Source: Streptococcus suis
GTDB lineage: Bacteria > Bacillota > Bacilli > Lactobacillales > Streptococcaceae
DNA length: 64,000 nt
Direction: 5' to 3'
NCBI RefSeq assembly: GCF_002960425.1
Contig: NZ_POIZ01000052.1
Coordinates: 62,001-126,000 of the forward strand
The notes below the pieces were generated by a model. The model saw nothing but the letters and a program-made list of their open reading frames with translations. It did not search any database and had not been told where the DNA came from. Below are positions 16,556 through 28,392 of the stretch, piece after piece; position 1 is the first letter of the stretch; every line of letters begins with the position of its first letter. Both the position numbers and the translations under genes were made by a program.

Positions 16556-16872
16556 AAAAATAGGTTTGAAGGTTTTGATTATCTAGTTGAAATGAAATGG
16601 GAAAAAATCCAGTAAATTCTTTGAAAATTGCCTCTTTAAAACAAAAAGTTGATACAAAACTAACTTCAACTCGAGGACAGTTTCTTTCAATAAACGGTTT
16701 TAGAGATGAGGTAATTCAAGACTTTGCAAATAGAGATAAAATTTTATTTATGGATGGCCAAGAGTTGTCTTATATTCTAGAAAATAGAATTACTTTATAC
16801 GAAGCTTTAAAAGTCAAGATAGTTGGCGCTTCTAAAACGGGTAATCCCTATGTATCAATTGTTAATCAATAG
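16556..16872 (+). pseudogene. Fragment of a PD-(D/E)XK restriction endonuclease-like protein
   Basis: The open part (ATG 16597-16872, 91 aa) reads TRGQFLSINGFRDEVIQDF, then ILFMDGQELSYILENRI and ALKVKIVGASKTGNPY. These resemble the C-terminal part of Mrr-like nuclease domains. In another frame just upstream, RFEGFDYLVEMKWEK (from about 16562) supplies the expected catalytic strand (E-x-K), one base out of frame. So this is the decayed 3' end of a nuclease gene with at least one frameshift. Identity is by motif memory only. Confidence 0.5.
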
Positions 16873-17035
16873 TAACCTTTATCAAAGAAGGGCTTGGCTC
16901 TATCTTAATGATGTAAAAAATTTCTGAACTGAGATTTGGATAAGAAGCTTCAATTCACCTAGTATAAATGTTCAAAATTCCAACATCTTCTTGTTGATTT
17001 TTGATATAATGTAAAAAAACAACAAAGGATTAAAC

Positions 17036-17803
17036 ATGAATAAACGAGAACGACTAGAAGAAATTACACGATTGGTAAATAAAAAAGGTACGGTACGAAT
17101 TTCTGAGATTGTTGAATTGCTAAATGTTACTGATATGACTGTTCGACGTGATTTCATTGAATTGGAAGAGCAAGGCGTTTTAACAAAAATCCATGGCGGT
17201 GCTAGAAGTAATAAGGCATTTCAATATCGGGAATATTCCCATTCTGAGAAACACATTCAAAATAAGGAAGCCAAGCAAGAGATAGCAGAAAGGGCGGCAC
17301 AACTGATAGAAGATGGAGACACGGTATTTTTAGGTCCAGGAACAACAGTGGCCTTTCTGGCTGAGGCCATTAAAAATACTCGTCTAACTGTCATCACAAA
17401 CTGTATGCCAGTTTTTACCATCTTATCACAAAAGAAGACAGAGGATTTTCAAGTCTTTCTTCTGGGGGGAGAATATCGCCAAGTGACAGAATCGTTTGTA
17501 GGAGAAATTACCAATACAAGTTTAGAAAAAATGCGATTTAGCAAGATTTTCTTTTCAGGTAATGGACTTAAGGGGACTGATGTCATGACCTCCACCCTCG
17601 CTGAAGCCTATACGCAAAATATTGCCATTAAACATTCTTTAGAAAAATATCTACTGCTAGATGCCTCGAAAATTGGAAAAGATGATTTTACTTCCTTTTG
17701 TGATTTGAACGATGTAACTGCTCTAGTGACAGATATAAATGCAAAGGATGAAAATTACCAATTATTACATAACCACATTGAAATTATTTCTACAAAATCA
17801 TAA
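17036..17803 (+). CDS. lacR: Lactose system repressor LacR (DeoR family)
   Basis: 255 aa. N-terminal DeoR helix-turn-helix (residues 1-57: [20 protein letters not shown], then [26 protein letters not shown]) and C-terminal sugar-isomerase-like sensor domain ([20 protein letters not shown]). In lactococci and streptococci LacR releases DNA on binding tagatose-6-phosphate. It is encoded directly before lacABCD in the same direction but with its own terminator. A 9-bp inverted repeat around the lacA promoter is the likely operator. TATAAT at 17005-17010 precedes the gene. Confidence 0.9.
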   Translation: MNKRERLEEITRLVNKKGTVRISEIVELLNVTDMTVRRDFIELEEQGVLTKIHGGARSNKAFQYREYSHSEKHIQNKEAKQEIAERAAQLIEDGDTVFLGPGTTVAFLAEAIKNTRLTVITNCMPVFTILSQKKTEDFQVFLLGGEYRQVTESFVGEITNTSLEKMRFSKIFFSGNGLKGTDVMTSTLAEAYTQNIAIKHSLEKYLLLDASKIGKDDFTSFCDLNDVTALVTDINAKDENYQLLHNHIEIISTKS

Positions 17804-17810
17804 AATTATC

Positions 17811-17838
17811 AAAACCAACAGTAAAATGTTGGTTTTTT
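17811..17838 (+). terminator. Terminator after lacR
   Basis: AAAACCAACA (17811-17820) pairs with TGTTGGTTTT (17827-17836) and runs into T residues. Confidence 0.85.
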
Positions 17839-17880
17839 GTTTATATACGAAAAAAATAAACAAAAATAAAACAAAATATG

Positions 17881-17936
17881 TTGACTTTATGTTTGTTTAG
17901 TTGTATAATTTAAACATAAAAAGCGAAAACGCTTTT
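17881..17936 (+). promoter_or_regulatory. lacABCD promoter, LacR operator candidate and downstream hairpin
   Basis: TTGACT (17881-17886), 17-bp spacer, TATAAT (17904-17909). TTTATGTTT (17886-17894) and AAACATAAA (17912-17920) form a perfect inverted repeat that encloses the -10, a good LacR operator. Then AAAAAGCG-AAAA-CGCTTTTT (17917-17936) forms a hairpin with a T tail, which may be an attenuator or a second regulator site; its match to a CcpA cre box is poor. Confidence 0.7.
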
Positions 17937-18008
17937 TCTAAGTTTTGCAAAACACAGATTTTCTGCCACATATGGCTACAACTTTCTATTTTTGTTAGGA
18001 GATAGGTT

Positions 18009-18431
18009 ATGACAATCATTATCGGTGCTGATCCAGCGGGCTCAAAATTAAAAGACCTTATTAAAGATTATTTGCTAGAGAAATCATATGACTTTAAAGA
18101 TGTCAGTGATGGAAGTGATTTTGTTGATACAACTTTGGCAGTAGTTGCAGAAGTTAATCAAGAGGAAGGAAATCTTGGCATTGTGATTGATGCTTATGGT
18201 GTTGGTCCATTTATGACCGCAACTAAAGTCAAAGGCATGATCGCTGCAGAAGTTTCAGACGAACGCTCTGCCTATATGACAAGAGGACACAACAATTCGC
18301 GTATTATTACAATCGGTAGTGAGATTGTAGGAGATGGAATTGCTAAAAATATCGTTAAAGGATTTGTTGAAGGTGAGTATGATGGCGGCCGTCACCAAAT
18401 TCGTGTCGATATGCTAAATAAAATGTGCTAA
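18009..18431 (+). CDS. lacA: Galactose-6-phosphate isomerase subunit LacA
   Basis: 140 aa. Member of the LacAB/RpiB family ([21 protein letters not shown] at the N-terminus, then [20 protein letters not shown]). With LacB it converts galactose-6-phosphate to tagatose-6-phosphate in the cytoplasm. First gene of lacABCD, 26 bp before lacB, preceded by a GGAG ribosome site. Confidence 0.95.
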   Translation: MTIIIGADPAGSKLKDLIKDYLLEKSYDFKDVSDGSDFVDTTLAVVAEVNQEEGNLGIVIDAYGVGPFMTATKVKGMIAAEVSDERSAYMTRGHNNSRIITIGSEIVGDGIAKNIVKGFVEGEYDGGRHQIRVDMLNKMC

Positions 18432-18454
18432 TTGTTGTAATCAAAGGAGAATAA

Positions 18455-18973
<519 letters not shown>

Positions 18974-18982
18974 GAGGTTCTC

Positions 18983-19915
18983 ATGATTTTGACAATCACT
19001 TTAAATCCGTCAGTTGATATTGCCTATCAATTGGATACCTTTCATTTGGATACGGTCAATCGAGTAGAAAAAGTTCAAAAAACAGCTGGCGGTAAGGGGC
19101 TCAATGTTACACGAGTTTTGAAACAAATCGGTGAAGATGTTGTAGCAACAGGCTTTATTGGCGGTGAGATTGGCAGTTATGTAAAGAAACAACTCACTCG
19201 AAATGATATTAAAAATTCCTTTGTAGAAATAGGGAACGAAACACGTAATTGCATTGCGGTCCTTCATGATGGCAAACAGACGGAGATTTTAGAACAAGGA
19301 CCAACTATTCAAGAACATGAAGCCATGAATTTTATTGAACACCTTGAAATCATCCTGAACAATGTAGATGTAGTTGTTATTTCAGGAAGTTTGCCTAAGG
19401 GACTTGCTAGCAATTATTATGTTGAGATTGTAGAACTTTGTAAAAAATACGGTGTAGCTGTTGTTTTGGATTGTTCTGGTGAGGCGCTGAAAAACGTTTT
19501 AGAAAGCCAGCAGAAGCCGACCGTTATCAAGCCAAATACAGAAGAGTTATCACAGTTAATTGGCAAAAATGTCACAGATGATATTCAAGAATTGAAAGCA
19601 GTTCTATCTGGTCAATTATTCCAAGGAATTGAATGGATAGTCGTATCATTGGGGGCAAAGGGGGCTTTTGCCAAACACAATGACAAGTTCTATCGTGTGA
19701 AAATTCCAAAAATAAATGTCGTCAATCCAGTAGGTTCAGGTGATTCAACCGTTGCAGGTATTGCAGCCAGTTTGGCACATGCATTACCTGATGTCGAACT
19801 ACTAAAAAATGCAAATGTTTTGGGCATGTTAAATGCTCAGGAAGAACAGACAGGTTATGTCAACTTAGAACATTCAGAAGTATTGTATTCTCAAATTGAA
19901 GTCGAGGAGGTTTAA
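18983..19915 (+). CDS. lacC: Tagatose-6-phosphate kinase LacC
   Basis: 310 aa PfkB-family kinase. N-terminal [14 protein letters not shown], glycine-rich [14 protein letters not shown] near residue 35 and C-terminal [14 protein letters not shown] with the catalytic Asp are the family signatures. It phosphorylates tagatose-6-phosphate to tagatose-1,6-bisphosphate with ATP. Between lacB and lacD in one operon; AGGAGG lies before the ATG. Confidence 0.95.
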   Translation: MILTITLNPSVDIAYQLDTFHLDTVNRVEKVQKTAGGKGLNVTRVLKQIGEDVVATGFIGGEIGSYVKKQLTRNDIKNSFVEIGNETRNCIAVLHDGKQTEILEQGPTIQEHEAMNFIEHLEIILNNVDVVVISGSLPKGLASNYYVEIVELCKKYGVAVVLDCSGEALKNVLESQQKPTVIKPNTEELSQLIGKNVTDDIQELKAVLSGQLFQGIEWIVVSLGAKGAFAKHNDKFYRVKIPKINVVNPVGSGDSTVAGIAASLAHALPDVELLKNANVLGMLNAQEEQTGYVNLEHSEVLYSQIEVEEV

Positions 19916-19916
19916 G

Positions 19917-20906
19917 ATGGTAGTAACAGCAGAAAAAAGAAAATATATGGAAAAAGTCAGCAATGAAGCAGGAGTCATTTCAGCTCTTGCCTTCGACCAA
20001 CGTGGAGCCTTGAAAAAAATGATGGCAAAACATCAGGCAGAAGAACCTACTGTGGAGCAGATGGAAGAGCTAAAAACGCTAGTTTCTGAAGAACTAACAC
20101 AGTTTTCTTCTTCTATTCTTTTAGATCCTGAATTTGGTTTACCAGCTTCACGCGCTCGCAATGAACAATGTGGTTTACTTTTGGCTTATGAGAAAACTGG
20201 CTATGACACCAGCTCTACCAGTCGTTTGCCAGATTGCCTGGTAGAATGGTCTGTAAAACGACTAAAAGAAGAGGGCGCGGATGCCATTAAGTTTCTACTT
20301 TACTATGACGTTGATGGTGATTCATACGTTAATCTTCAAAAACATGCTTATATCGAACGCCTAGGTTCAGAATGTCAGGCAGAAGGTTTGCCATTCTTCT
20401 TGGAGATTTTGAGCTATGATGAAACGATTGAAGACAATGCTAGTGTTGAGTTTGCTAAAGTTAAACCTAGAAAAGTAAATGAAGCCATGAAAGTATTTTC
20501 TGACGAACGCTTTGGAGTAGATGTTCTCAAGGTAGAAGTACCTGTGAACATGAATTTTGTAGAAGGCTTTGGAACAGGGGAAATCGTTTATACAAAAGAA
20601 GAAGCAGCCGAATATTTCCGTCAACAAGAAGCATCAACTCATTTGCCATACATTTATCTAAGTGCAGGTGTTTCTGCAAAACTCTTCCAAGATACACTAG
20701 TGTTTGCACATGAAGCAGGTGCTAAATTTAACGGTGTTCTCTGCGGTCGTGCAACATGGGCGGGTGTTGTGCCAGTTTACATTGAACAAGGAGAAGAAGC
20801 AGCACGTGAATGGTTACGAACTATTGGTCGTGAAAATATTGAAGGACTTGATGCAGTCTTGTCTCAAACTGCAACATCCTGGGTAGAAAAATTTTATAAA
20901 AAATAA
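19917..20906 (+). CDS. lacD: Tagatose-1,6-bisphosphate aldolase LacD
   Basis: 329 aa from ATG 19917, one base after the lacC stop with GAGGAGG upstream; an in-frame TTG-type extension to 19896 is not needed. Class I aldolase: [16 protein letters not shown], the Schiff-base region [10 protein letters not shown] and [14 protein letters not shown] are LacD features. Splits tagatose-1,6-bisphosphate to dihydroxyacetone phosphate and glyceraldehyde-3-phosphate. In some streptococci a LacD paralogue has a regulatory role; nothing here indicates that. Confidence 0.95.
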   Translation: MVVTAEKRKYMEKVSNEAGVISALAFDQRGALKKMMAKHQAEEPTVEQMEELKTLVSEELTQFSSSILLDPEFGLPASRARNEQCGLLLAYEKTGYDTSSTSRLPDCLVEWSVKRLKEEGADAIKFLLYYDVDGDSYVNLQKHAYIERLGSECQAEGLPFFLEILSYDETIEDNASVEFAKVKPRKVNEAMKVFSDERFGVDVLKVEVPVNMNFVEGFGTGEIVYTKEEAAEYFRQQEASTHLPYIYLSAGVSAKLFQDTLVFAHEAGAKFNGVLCGRATWAGVVPVYIEQGEEAAREWLRTIGRENIEGLDAVLSQTATSWVEKFYKK

Positions 20907-20927
20907 CCATTTTTCTTAAAGAAAGGG

Positions 20928-20955
20928 TTTACATTTTCTGAGAATATGCTATAAT
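20928..20955 (+). promoter_or_regulatory. lacT promoter
   Basis: TTTACA (20928-20933), 16-bp spacer and TATAAT (20950-20955), shortly before the RNA antiterminator target. Confidence 0.7.
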
Positions 20956-20978
20956 AATCTCATCAGCAAGAATAGAGT

Positions 20979-21059
20979 GGATTGTAACTAATTCGATTAG
21001 GCAAGACTACAAATGGATTTGAGAGTAGGATATTCTCGGTTTGTTTGTAGTCTTTTTTT
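20979..21059 (+). promoter_or_regulatory. LacT RNA antiterminator (RAT) and overlapping terminator
   Basis: GGATTGTAACTAATTCGATT with AGGCAAGACT after it (20979-21008) matches the BglG/LacT ribonucleic antiterminator pattern. Its last bases overlap the stem GACTACAAA (21005-21013), which pairs with TTTGTAGTC (21044-21052) before seven T residues. Binding of LacT to the RAT would stop the terminator forming, controlling lacT and the genes after it. Confidence 0.85.
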
Positions 21060-21082
21060 GCTTAAAAATATAGGAGGAATAT

Positions 21083-21916
21083 ATGTTTAGGATTATACAG
21101 TCACTAAATAATAACGCTGCTCTGGTGAAAAATGAACATGGGGAACAGGCAGTCGTGATGGGATTAGGTATAACCTTTCAAAAGAAGAAAGGGGATTTAA
21201 TTGTTAAGGATAAGATAGAGAATATCTTTTCGCTAAAAAATGATGAGGCCAAAGAAAATTTTCTAACTTTATTAAAAGATATTCCCTTAGATTTTATTTC
21301 TGCAACCTACACGGTTATCAACCATCTAGTAGCAACCTATCATTACCCTGTACAAGAATATCTCTATGTGACACTGACGGATCATATCTATTGTGCATAT
21401 CAGGCGGTTTTAAAGAATACTTATCAAGAAAGTAGGCTACCCAATATTGCAGCCGAATATCCATTGGAATATAAAATGGCGCGTGAAGCCTTAGCTATGT
21501 TTCGTGAAAAGTTGCTAAAAGATTTTCCAAATGATGAGATTGGTAGAATTGCCCTTCACTTAATTAATGCAAAGGGTGAAACCATTCATCCCACAAGTGA
21601 AGAACAGGACATCAGCAAAAAAATTATAACAGATGTTGAACAAATCTTGACGGAGAATGGGATTAAACGCTCAAAAGAAAATAGCAATTTTTATGATCGC
21701 TTTATGATTCATCTGTCCTATTTTCTGAATTACTTAGATAGGTCCCATCAGTCAAATGAATCGATTGCTAGTTTGGAACAGTATATCAAGCTCCAGAATC
21801 CAAGAGCTTACCAGATTGGAAGTCAGATTTTTGAGATGATCACAACATTGGTTGATGAACCCGTAAATGACAGTGAAAGGTTCTATATTGTATTACATAT
21901 TCAACGGTTATTGTAA
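21083..21916 (+). CDS. lacT: BglG-family transcription antiterminator LacT
   Basis: 277 aa. N-terminal CAT RNA-binding domain (residues 1-55, MFRIIQSLNNNAALVKNEHG), then two PRD domains (about 65-165 and 175-277) with the conserved histidines that PTS proteins phosphorylate (for example VINHLVATYH and IALHLINAK). Phosphorylation by lactose EII in the absence of sugar would inactivate it, HPr phosphorylation would activate it. It is encoded just behind its own RAT/terminator and before lacF-lacE-lacG. Confidence 0.92.
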   Translation: MFRIIQSLNNNAALVKNEHGEQAVVMGLGITFQKKKGDLIVKDKIENIFSLKNDEAKENFLTLLKDIPLDFISATYTVINHLVATYHYPVQEYLYVTLTDHIYCAYQAVLKNTYQESRLPNIAAEYPLEYKMAREALAMFREKLLKDFPNDEIGRIALHLINAKGETIHPTSEEQDISKKIITDVEQILTENGIKRSKENSNFYDRFMIHLSYFLNYLDRSHQSNESIASLEQYIKLQNPRAYQIGSQIFEMITTLVDEPVNDSERFYIVLHIQRLL

Positions 21917-21920
21917 ATCA

Positions 21921-22129
21921 TACTCTTCGTAAATCCAATTCAGACGTTGTTGCCTCAACTTGATGAGTGAAAAGCTCCAGTGGAGGTTTTCAGCCTGTTC
22001 CATTGAGATGAGAGGGGAACAGAGTTCTATCCGCGTTATATCGATACGAACTCGTTCGTCTTATTTCCAACCTTCAATAGTCTATTCCTAGACTGTTGAA
22101 GCTAGTCTGAATTGAATTTCCATTGAGTA
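21921..22129. repeat. Streptococcal intergenic repeat with imperfect terminal inverted ends
   Basis: Begins TACTCTTCGTAAATC and ends GAATTTCCATTGAGTA, imperfect inverted copies of each other. The same ends bound the element at 62441-62540. Inside, CTTCAATAGTCTA pairs with TAGACTGTTGAAG (about 22072-22101). It lies between lacT and lacF. Confidence 0.5.
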
Positions 22130-22154
22130 CATAAAAAAATAGGAGGTTCATATT

Positions 22155-22472
22155 ATGAACAGAGAAGAAATTACGTTATTAGGTTTTGAGATTGTTGCGT
22201 TCGCTGGTGATGCTCGTTCTCGTTTGATGGAGGCCCTGGCTGCTGCTCAAAAAGGTGATTATGCAAAAGCAGAAGAACTAGTTGAAGCTGCCAATGCTTG
22301 TATTGTTGAAGCCCATCATGCTCAGACTAGCTTGTTGCAAAAAGAAGCTGCTGGTGAGGATTTAGCCTTTAGTGTGACGCTCATGCATGGTCAAGACCAT
22401 CTCATGACAACATTATTATTGAAAGATATGATGAGTCATATGATTGAATTGTACAAACGAGGTGATAAGTAA
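22155..22472 (+). CDS. lacF: PTS lactose-specific enzyme IIA (LacF)
   Basis: 105 aa, trimeric helical PTS IIA of the lactose/cellobiose family. [19 protein letters not shown] holds the phosphorylated histidine (about residue 55-57) and [16 protein letters not shown] the conserved metal site. Receives phosphate from HPr and passes it to LacE. AGGAGG before the ATG; its stop overlaps the lacE start by one base. Confidence 0.95.
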   Translation: MNREEITLLGFEIVAFAGDARSRLMEALAAAQKGDYAKAEELVEAANACIVEAHHAQTSLLQKEAAGEDLAFSVTLMHGQDHLMTTLLLKDMMSHMIELYKRGDK

Positions 22473-24151
22473 TGAATAAATTGATTGAATTTATTGAGAA
22501 AGGGAAGCCTTTCTTTGAAAAGATTTCGAGAAACCCTTATTTAAGGGCTATCCGTGATGGTTTTATCGCAGCCATGCCAGTTATTTTGTTCTCAAGTATC
22601 TTCCTATTGGTAGCTTTCGTACCGAATATCTTTGGATTTACTTGGTCTGATGAAGCGGTTGCAGCCATCATGAAACCTTACGGTTATACAATGGGGATTG
22701 TAGCTGTCCTAGTTGCAGGAACGACCGCAAAATCTTTGACAGACGCTTTTAACCGTCAATTGCCAAAAACCAATCAAATCAACTTCATTTCAACCATGAT
22801 CGCCTCAATTTCAGGTTTCCTATTACTGGCTTCTGATGGTATTGAAGGTGGGTTTGCCAATGGTTACATGGGAACTAAAGGACTTTTGACAGCCTTTCTA
22901 GCAGCCTTCATTACAGTTAATATCTATAAGGTCTGTGTAAAAAACAATGTCACCATTCGTATGCCAGACGAAGTTCCACCGAACGTATCCCAGGCATTTA
23001 AAGATGTGATTCCATATGCATTGTCTATCTTTGTCTTATATGGAATCGATCTTGTAACACGTCACTTCCTTGGAACAAACGTTGCTGAGGCGATTCTAAA
23101 ATTATTTGAGCCATTATTTACAGCAGCAGATGGTTATGTTGGTATTACCATTATCTTTGGTGCCTATGCCTTGTTCTGGTTTGTAGGGATTCATGGTCCA
23201 TCAATTGTTGAGCCAGCAATTGCAGCTATTACCTATGCCAATATTGAAACCAACTTCCAACTTTTACAGGCGGGTCAACACGCGGACAAAATCCTGACTT
23301 CAGGTACTCAAATGTTTATCGTGACAATGGGTGGTACAGGTGCTACCTTGGTTGTGCCATTCATGTTTATGTGGTTGACTAAGTCTAAACGAAACAAAGC
23401 AATTGGACGTGCTTCAGTTGTTCCAACATTCTTTGGTGTAAATGAACCAATCTTGTTCGGTGCACCACTTGTACTTAACCCAGTATTCTTTGTGCCATTT
23501 ATTTTAGCTCCAATTGCTAACGTATGGATTTTCAAATTCTTTGTTGATACGCTAAAAATGAACAGTTTCAGCGTCAACTTGCCATGGACAACTCCAGGTC
23601 CGTTGGGGATTGTCATGGGAACAAACTTTGCTCCACTCGCCTTTGCACTAGCTATCTTGTTGGTTGTTGTCGATGTACTTATCTATTATCCATTCTTGAA
23701 AGTTTATGATGAGCAAATTCTTGCTGAGGAACAATCAGGGAAAGTTGAAAATAGCTTAAAAGAGAAAGTGGCAGCTAACTTTAATACTGCCAAAGCAGAT
23801 GCTATTCTTGAAAAAGCAGTAGTCGATACCGAAATTTCTGAACAAACCAACGTTCTGGTACTTTGTGCAGGAGGCGGTACAAGTGGATTGCTTGCTAATG
23901 CTTTAACTAAGGCTGCCAAAGAATACGGTGTTCCAGTCACAGCAACAGCAGGAAGCTATGGTGCTCACCGTGAGATTTTACCAGAGTATCAATTAGTCAT
24001 CCTTGCACCTCAAGTAGCATCGAACTACGATGATATAAAACAAGAAACTGATGCATTGGGCATTAAACTCGCCAAAACTGAAGGAGCTCAATACATTAAA
24101 CTCACTCGTGATGGTCAAGGTGCTCTTGACTTTGTCAAACAACAGTTCTAG
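22472..24151 (+). CDS. lacE: PTS lactose-specific enzyme IICB (LacE)
   Basis: 559 aa. Residues 1-415 form the membrane-embedded EIIC of the lactose family ([20 protein letters not shown], then [20 protein letters not shown] and [18 protein letters not shown]). Residues 455-559 are the cytoplasmic EIIB with the phospho-cysteine in [19 protein letters not shown]. It imports lactose as lactose-6-phosphate. Overlaps lacF by one base. A 161-bp MITE begins at the stop codon and separates it from lacG. Confidence 0.95.
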   Translation: MNKLIEFIEKGKPFFEKISRNPYLRAIRDGFIAAMPVILFSSIFLLVAFVPNIFGFTWSDEAVAAIMKPYGYTMGIVAVLVAGTTAKSLTDAFNRQLPKTNQINFISTMIASISGFLLLASDGIEGGFANGYMGTKGLLTAFLAAFITVNIYKVCVKNNVTIRMPDEVPPNVSQAFKDVIPYALSIFVLYGIDLVTRHFLGTNVAEAILKLFEPLFTAADGYVGITIIFGAYALFWFVGIHGPSIVEPAIAAITYANIETNFQLLQAGQHADKILTSGTQMFIVTMGGTGATLVVPFMFMWLTKSKRNKAIGRASVVPTFFGVNEPILFGAPLVLNPVFFVPFILAPIANVWIFKFFVDTLKMNSFSVNLPWTTPGPLGIVMGTNFAPLAFALAILLVVVDVLIYYPFLKVYDEQILAEEQSGKVENSLKEKVAANFNTAKADAILEKAVVDTEISEQTNVLVLCAGGGTSGLLANALTKAAKEYGVPVTATAGSYGAHREILPEYQLVILAPQVASNYDDIKQETDALGIKLAKTEGAQYIKLTRDGQGALDFVKQQF

Positions 24152-24310
24152 AACCTGTATTCACAGTTCAGCACTTCCATCTAAGGCTAGTTTTTCAGCT
24201 ACTCATCGTTAGTTTTTTTCAAAATACAGTCAGTATTCCCTCAAAAACTGCCTTGATTAGCGAAAAACTATCTCTTATATACAAGCACTTCACTTGTGAA
24301 TACAGGTTCT
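24150..24310. mobile_element. 161-bp MITE, copy 1
   Basis: Perfect 16-bp terminal inverted repeats AGAACCTGTATTCACA (24150-24165) and TGTGAATACAGGTTCT (24295-24310). The whole sequence matches, in inverted orientation, a second copy at 54738-54899. No coding capacity. It spans the last two bases of lacE and may form a long hairpin in the lacE-lacG mRNA. Confidence 0.85.
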
Positions 24311-24313
24311 TAA

Positions 24314-25792
<1,479 letters not shown>

Positions 25793-25799
25793 AAATAAT

Positions 25800-25836
25800 A
25801 CAAGGATGCCTAGCTCAAGTTAGCATCCTTGTTTTC
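25800..25836 (+). terminator. Terminator after lacG
   Basis: ACAAGGATGC (25800-25809) pairs with GCATCCTTGT (25823-25832), then T residues. Confidence 0.85.
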
Positions 25837-25856
25837 ATATAAGGGAGGCAGTTTTT

Positions 25857-26750
25857 ATGCTCGAATTAAAAAATGAGAACTTAACAGTACAATTTTCTGA
25901 ACTAGGTGGGCAAATTATTTCAATAAAAGATACTGATGGTGTCGAGTATCTCTGGCAAGGAGATCCGACCTATTGGAGCGGTCAAGCACCAGTTCTATTT
26001 CCGATTTGCGGAAGTTTACGAAATGATTGGGCTATCTTTGAACCTGCAGAAAGACCGACATTTACAGGCACAATTCCAAGGCATGGACTCGTGAGAAAAA
26101 TGATGTTCAAAAATGTAAGAAGAACCGAAAATTCTTTGGAATTTTCTGTTTCATCAAATGAGGAAACTGTAAAAAATTACCCATTTGAATTTGAACTTTC
26201 CATTAACTACTCACTACTTGGCAATACAATTCGAACTGAATATCAGGTGAAAAATCTTGAAGGGCATAGAAAGTTACCTTACTTTATTGGGGGTCATCCA
26301 GGTTTTAATTGTCCTTTGTTGGATGGTGAGAATTATGAAGACTATTATCTAGAATTTGAAAAAGTAGAATCTTGTACAGTACCTAGAAGTTTTCCAGAAA
26401 CTGGTTTACTTGATCTGCGAGATCGCCGTCCATTCTTGGAAAATCAAAAGACCTTGGACTTGTCCTATCAACTGTTTGAGCACGATGCTATAACATTGGA
26501 TCAATTAGCATCACGAAAGGTAACTTTGAAATCTAAAAATCATCAGAAAAAACTTTCGATTGCATTTTATGATTTTCCATATCTAGTGATTTGGTCAACT
26601 ACAAATCAGAGTCCCTTTATTGCATTAGAACCTTGGAGCGGACTCTCTACTTCACTGGAAGAATCTGACATATTCAATGCCAAACGAAATATTAGTTACG
26701 TCGCTCCAAAAGAAGTTGATACAAAACATTTTGATATTATTATTGAGTAA
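25857..26750 (+). CDS. lacX: Aldose 1-epimerase-like protein LacX
   Basis: 297 aa. Galactose-mutarotase-like fold; PVLFPICGSLRNDW, PRHGLVRKMMFK and GGHPGFNCPL carry the conserved arginine and histidines of the LacX/YeaD group. The gene follows lacG, as lacX does in lactococcal lac operons, but after a terminator, with GGGAGG before its ATG. Probably epimerises a sugar or sugar phosphate of the lactose route; the exact substrate of LacX is not established. Confidence 0.85.
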   Translation: MLELKNENLTVQFSELGGQIISIKDTDGVEYLWQGDPTYWSGQAPVLFPICGSLRNDWAIFEPAERPTFTGTIPRHGLVRKMMFKNVRRTENSLEFSVSSNEETVKNYPFEFELSINYSLLGNTIRTEYQVKNLEGHRKLPYFIGGHPGFNCPLLDGENYEDYYLEFEKVESCTVPRSFPETGLLDLRDRRPFLENQKTLDLSYQLFEHDAITLDQLASRKVTLKSKNHQKKLSIAFYDFPYLVIWSTTNQSPFIALEPWSGLSTSLEESDIFNAKRNISYVAPKEVDTKHFDIIIE

Positions 26751-26801
26751 ACTTTTGAAAATGTTTGCTCGTTACAGAAATTTGGTAAAATAGTTCATAT
26801 A

Positions 26802-27641
26802 ATGAAAAAACTAAAAAATAGTAAGCCACGATGGTTTATTCTTATTTGTATCCTAATTTTTCTTGCTTTAGGTTTTGACAGTCGGCTTCAAGTAACTCAT
26901 TACAGGCTTGTTAGTCCCAAAATATCTCGACCAGTCAGACTTGCTCTAATTACTGATTTACACTCATCAAATTACGGTAAAAATCAGATACAAATCTTGG
27001 AAGTATTAGAGAAAGAAGGCCCAGATATCATTTTATTAGGTGGAGATATTTTTGATGATGAACTTTCTGACAGAAAAACTCTAGAATTGTTGAGCGGGCT
27101 AAGTAAATTTAATCATACTTACTATGTGTCAGGTAATCATGAAATATGGAGTAATCGATATGACCAGATGCTAGAACATCTGCGACAACAGAATGTAGCC
27201 ATATTATCTGGAAACACTAGTAGAGTTGATATACGGGGGCAGTCAATCACTATTTCAGGCATTGACGATCCCGAATATTTTCAAAAGTATGATACTAGTG
27301 TGAATTTGCTAGACCAACTTGAAGACATAAAAGGGAAGCAAATAAGTACCGACTTTCAAATTTTACTAGCGCACCGCCCAGAACTAGTTGATACATATCA
27401 AAAGTATGGATTTGATTTAGTGTTATCAGGTCATGCGCATGGAGGACAATGGAGAGTGCCTTATTTGGTTAATGGTGTATTTGCGCCTAATCAAGGATTT
27501 TTTCCGAAATATGCAGGTGGTTTATATGAATTTGAAAACTCGCATTTTATTGTAAGTAGGGGTCTGGCCAAAGAATCTACACGAGTACCAAGATTTTTTA
27601 ATCGCCCAGAAATTATCGTTGTAGATCTTGTTAATCAGTAA
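26802..27641 (+). CDS. Membrane-anchored metallophosphoesterase (YkuE-like)
   Basis: 279 aa. One N-terminal membrane helix (residues 11-27), then the calcineurin-like core: LITDLHSS (D-x-H), LLGGDIFDDE (GDxxD), VSGNHEIW (GNHE) and VLSGHAHGGQW (GHAHGGQ). YkuE-type enzymes act at the membrane surface on phospho-compounds; substrate unknown. No Shine-Dalgarno sequence is visible. TAAAAT at 26786-26791 would place the start of transcription within a few bases of the ATG, so the mRNA could be nearly leaderless. Last gene of the island. Confidence 0.85.
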   Translation: MKKLKNSKPRWFILICILIFLALGFDSRLQVTHYRLVSPKISRPVRLALITDLHSSNYGKNQIQILEVLEKEGPDIILLGGDIFDDELSDRKTLELLSGLSKFNHTYYVSGNHEIWSNRYDQMLEHLRQQNVAILSGNTSRVDIRGQSITISGIDDPEYFQKYDTSVNLLDQLEDIKGKQISTDFQILLAHRPELVDTYQKYGFDLVLSGHAHGGQWRVPYLVNGVFAPNQGFFPKYAGGLYEFENSHFIVSRGLAKESTRVPRFFNRPEIIVVDLVNQ

Positions 27642-27664
27642 CTTTGCTCTTTCCCAATCACTCA

Positions 27665-27700
27665 AAAACCCACTGACTTTCATTAGCCAGTGGGTTTTAT
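27665..27700 (+). terminator. Terminator after the metallophosphoesterase gene
   Basis: AAAACCCACTG (27665-27675) pairs with CAGTGGGTTTT (27688-27698). Confidence 0.85.
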
Positions 27701-27835
27701 TACTTATCCGAATCAAAATCTTATTTCAAAAAAGGTAGTGATTCGACTGATTTGTACTGCAATGTAATGAAAGTTCATCTTTCAAAAATCGCATTAAATC
27801 AAGGTTTCTACCGTCTATTGACGTGTAGTGAATCC

Positions 27836-27853
27836 TTATTTCACCTCAGTAAA
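27836..27853. other. Attachment-site repeat within the rpmG 3' end
   Basis: The last five codons plus stop of rpmG. Identical 18 bp at 13851-13868 in the same orientation. GGTAGTGA (27734-27741) and TGTAGTGA (27824-27831) just inside the island resemble the candidate arm sites at the other end. Confidence 0.75.
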
Positions 27854-27985
27854 AATCACGTGCTTACGCAATTTTGGTGAGTATTTTTTCAATTGAAGGC
27901 GGTCTGGAGTGTTACGTTTGTTTTTTGAAGTAAGGTACAAACGCTCACCAGATTCTTTGTGTTCAAGTGTAATATTTACGCGCAT
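27836..27985 (-). CDS. rpmG: 50S ribosomal protein L33
   Basis: 49 aa: [20 protein letters not shown] followed by [10 protein letters not shown] and ending KHVIFTEVK, the L33 family. Second gene of rpmF-rpmG, 15 bp after rpmF, with GGGAG before the ATG. Its 3' end is the target of the 14-kb island, which leaves the coding sequence intact but replaces the downstream DNA; the apparent native terminator now lies at 13807-13843. Confidence 0.95.
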   Translation of the reverse strand: MRVNITLEHKESGERLYLTSKNKRNTPDRLQLKKYSPKLRKHVIFTEVK

Positions 27986-28000
27986 GGTATCTCCCTTCTA

Positions 28001-28183
28001 TTATTCAGCTGAAGCAGCCTTAGCGATTTTACGTCCTTTGTAGTATCCTTTCAAAGATACACGGTGAGAACGTGAGTAATCTCCAGTAGTTTCGTCAAAT
28101 TTCACAGTTGGAGCTGCTACTTTATAGTGAGTACGACGTTTGTTTTTCTTCGCTTTTGAAGTGCGACGTGCAGGTACTGCCAT
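28001..28183 (-). CDS. rpmF: 50S ribosomal protein L32
   Basis: 60 aa: [20 protein letters not shown] at the N-terminus and a basic tail. L32 of the large ribosomal subunit. This version lacks the zinc-finger cysteines, as in many streptococci. GGAGG before the ATG. On the minus strand TTGACA lies at 28255-28250 as a possible -35. Confidence 0.95.
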
Positions 28184-28392
28184 TTCTTTCTTCCTCCATT
28201 AAATTCAGGGCATAGCCCTTTTTACATCTAAAATAGTGTGTATGACTTTTGTCAACTGTAACAGTATAACAAAAGTTTTTTGTAAAGTAAAGTTACTTGA
28301 CAGATTTTTTTAAAAATTTTTTGCCTCAAACACTTCGAGTGAACAGAATTCCCCAAACTTTGCTAAAATAGTCAAAAAAGATAGAAAAATAC

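Noticed and set aside
17917..17936. cre site in the lacA leader
   Set aside because: The inverted repeat is symmetric but misses key cre positions; kept only as a hairpin of unknown role.
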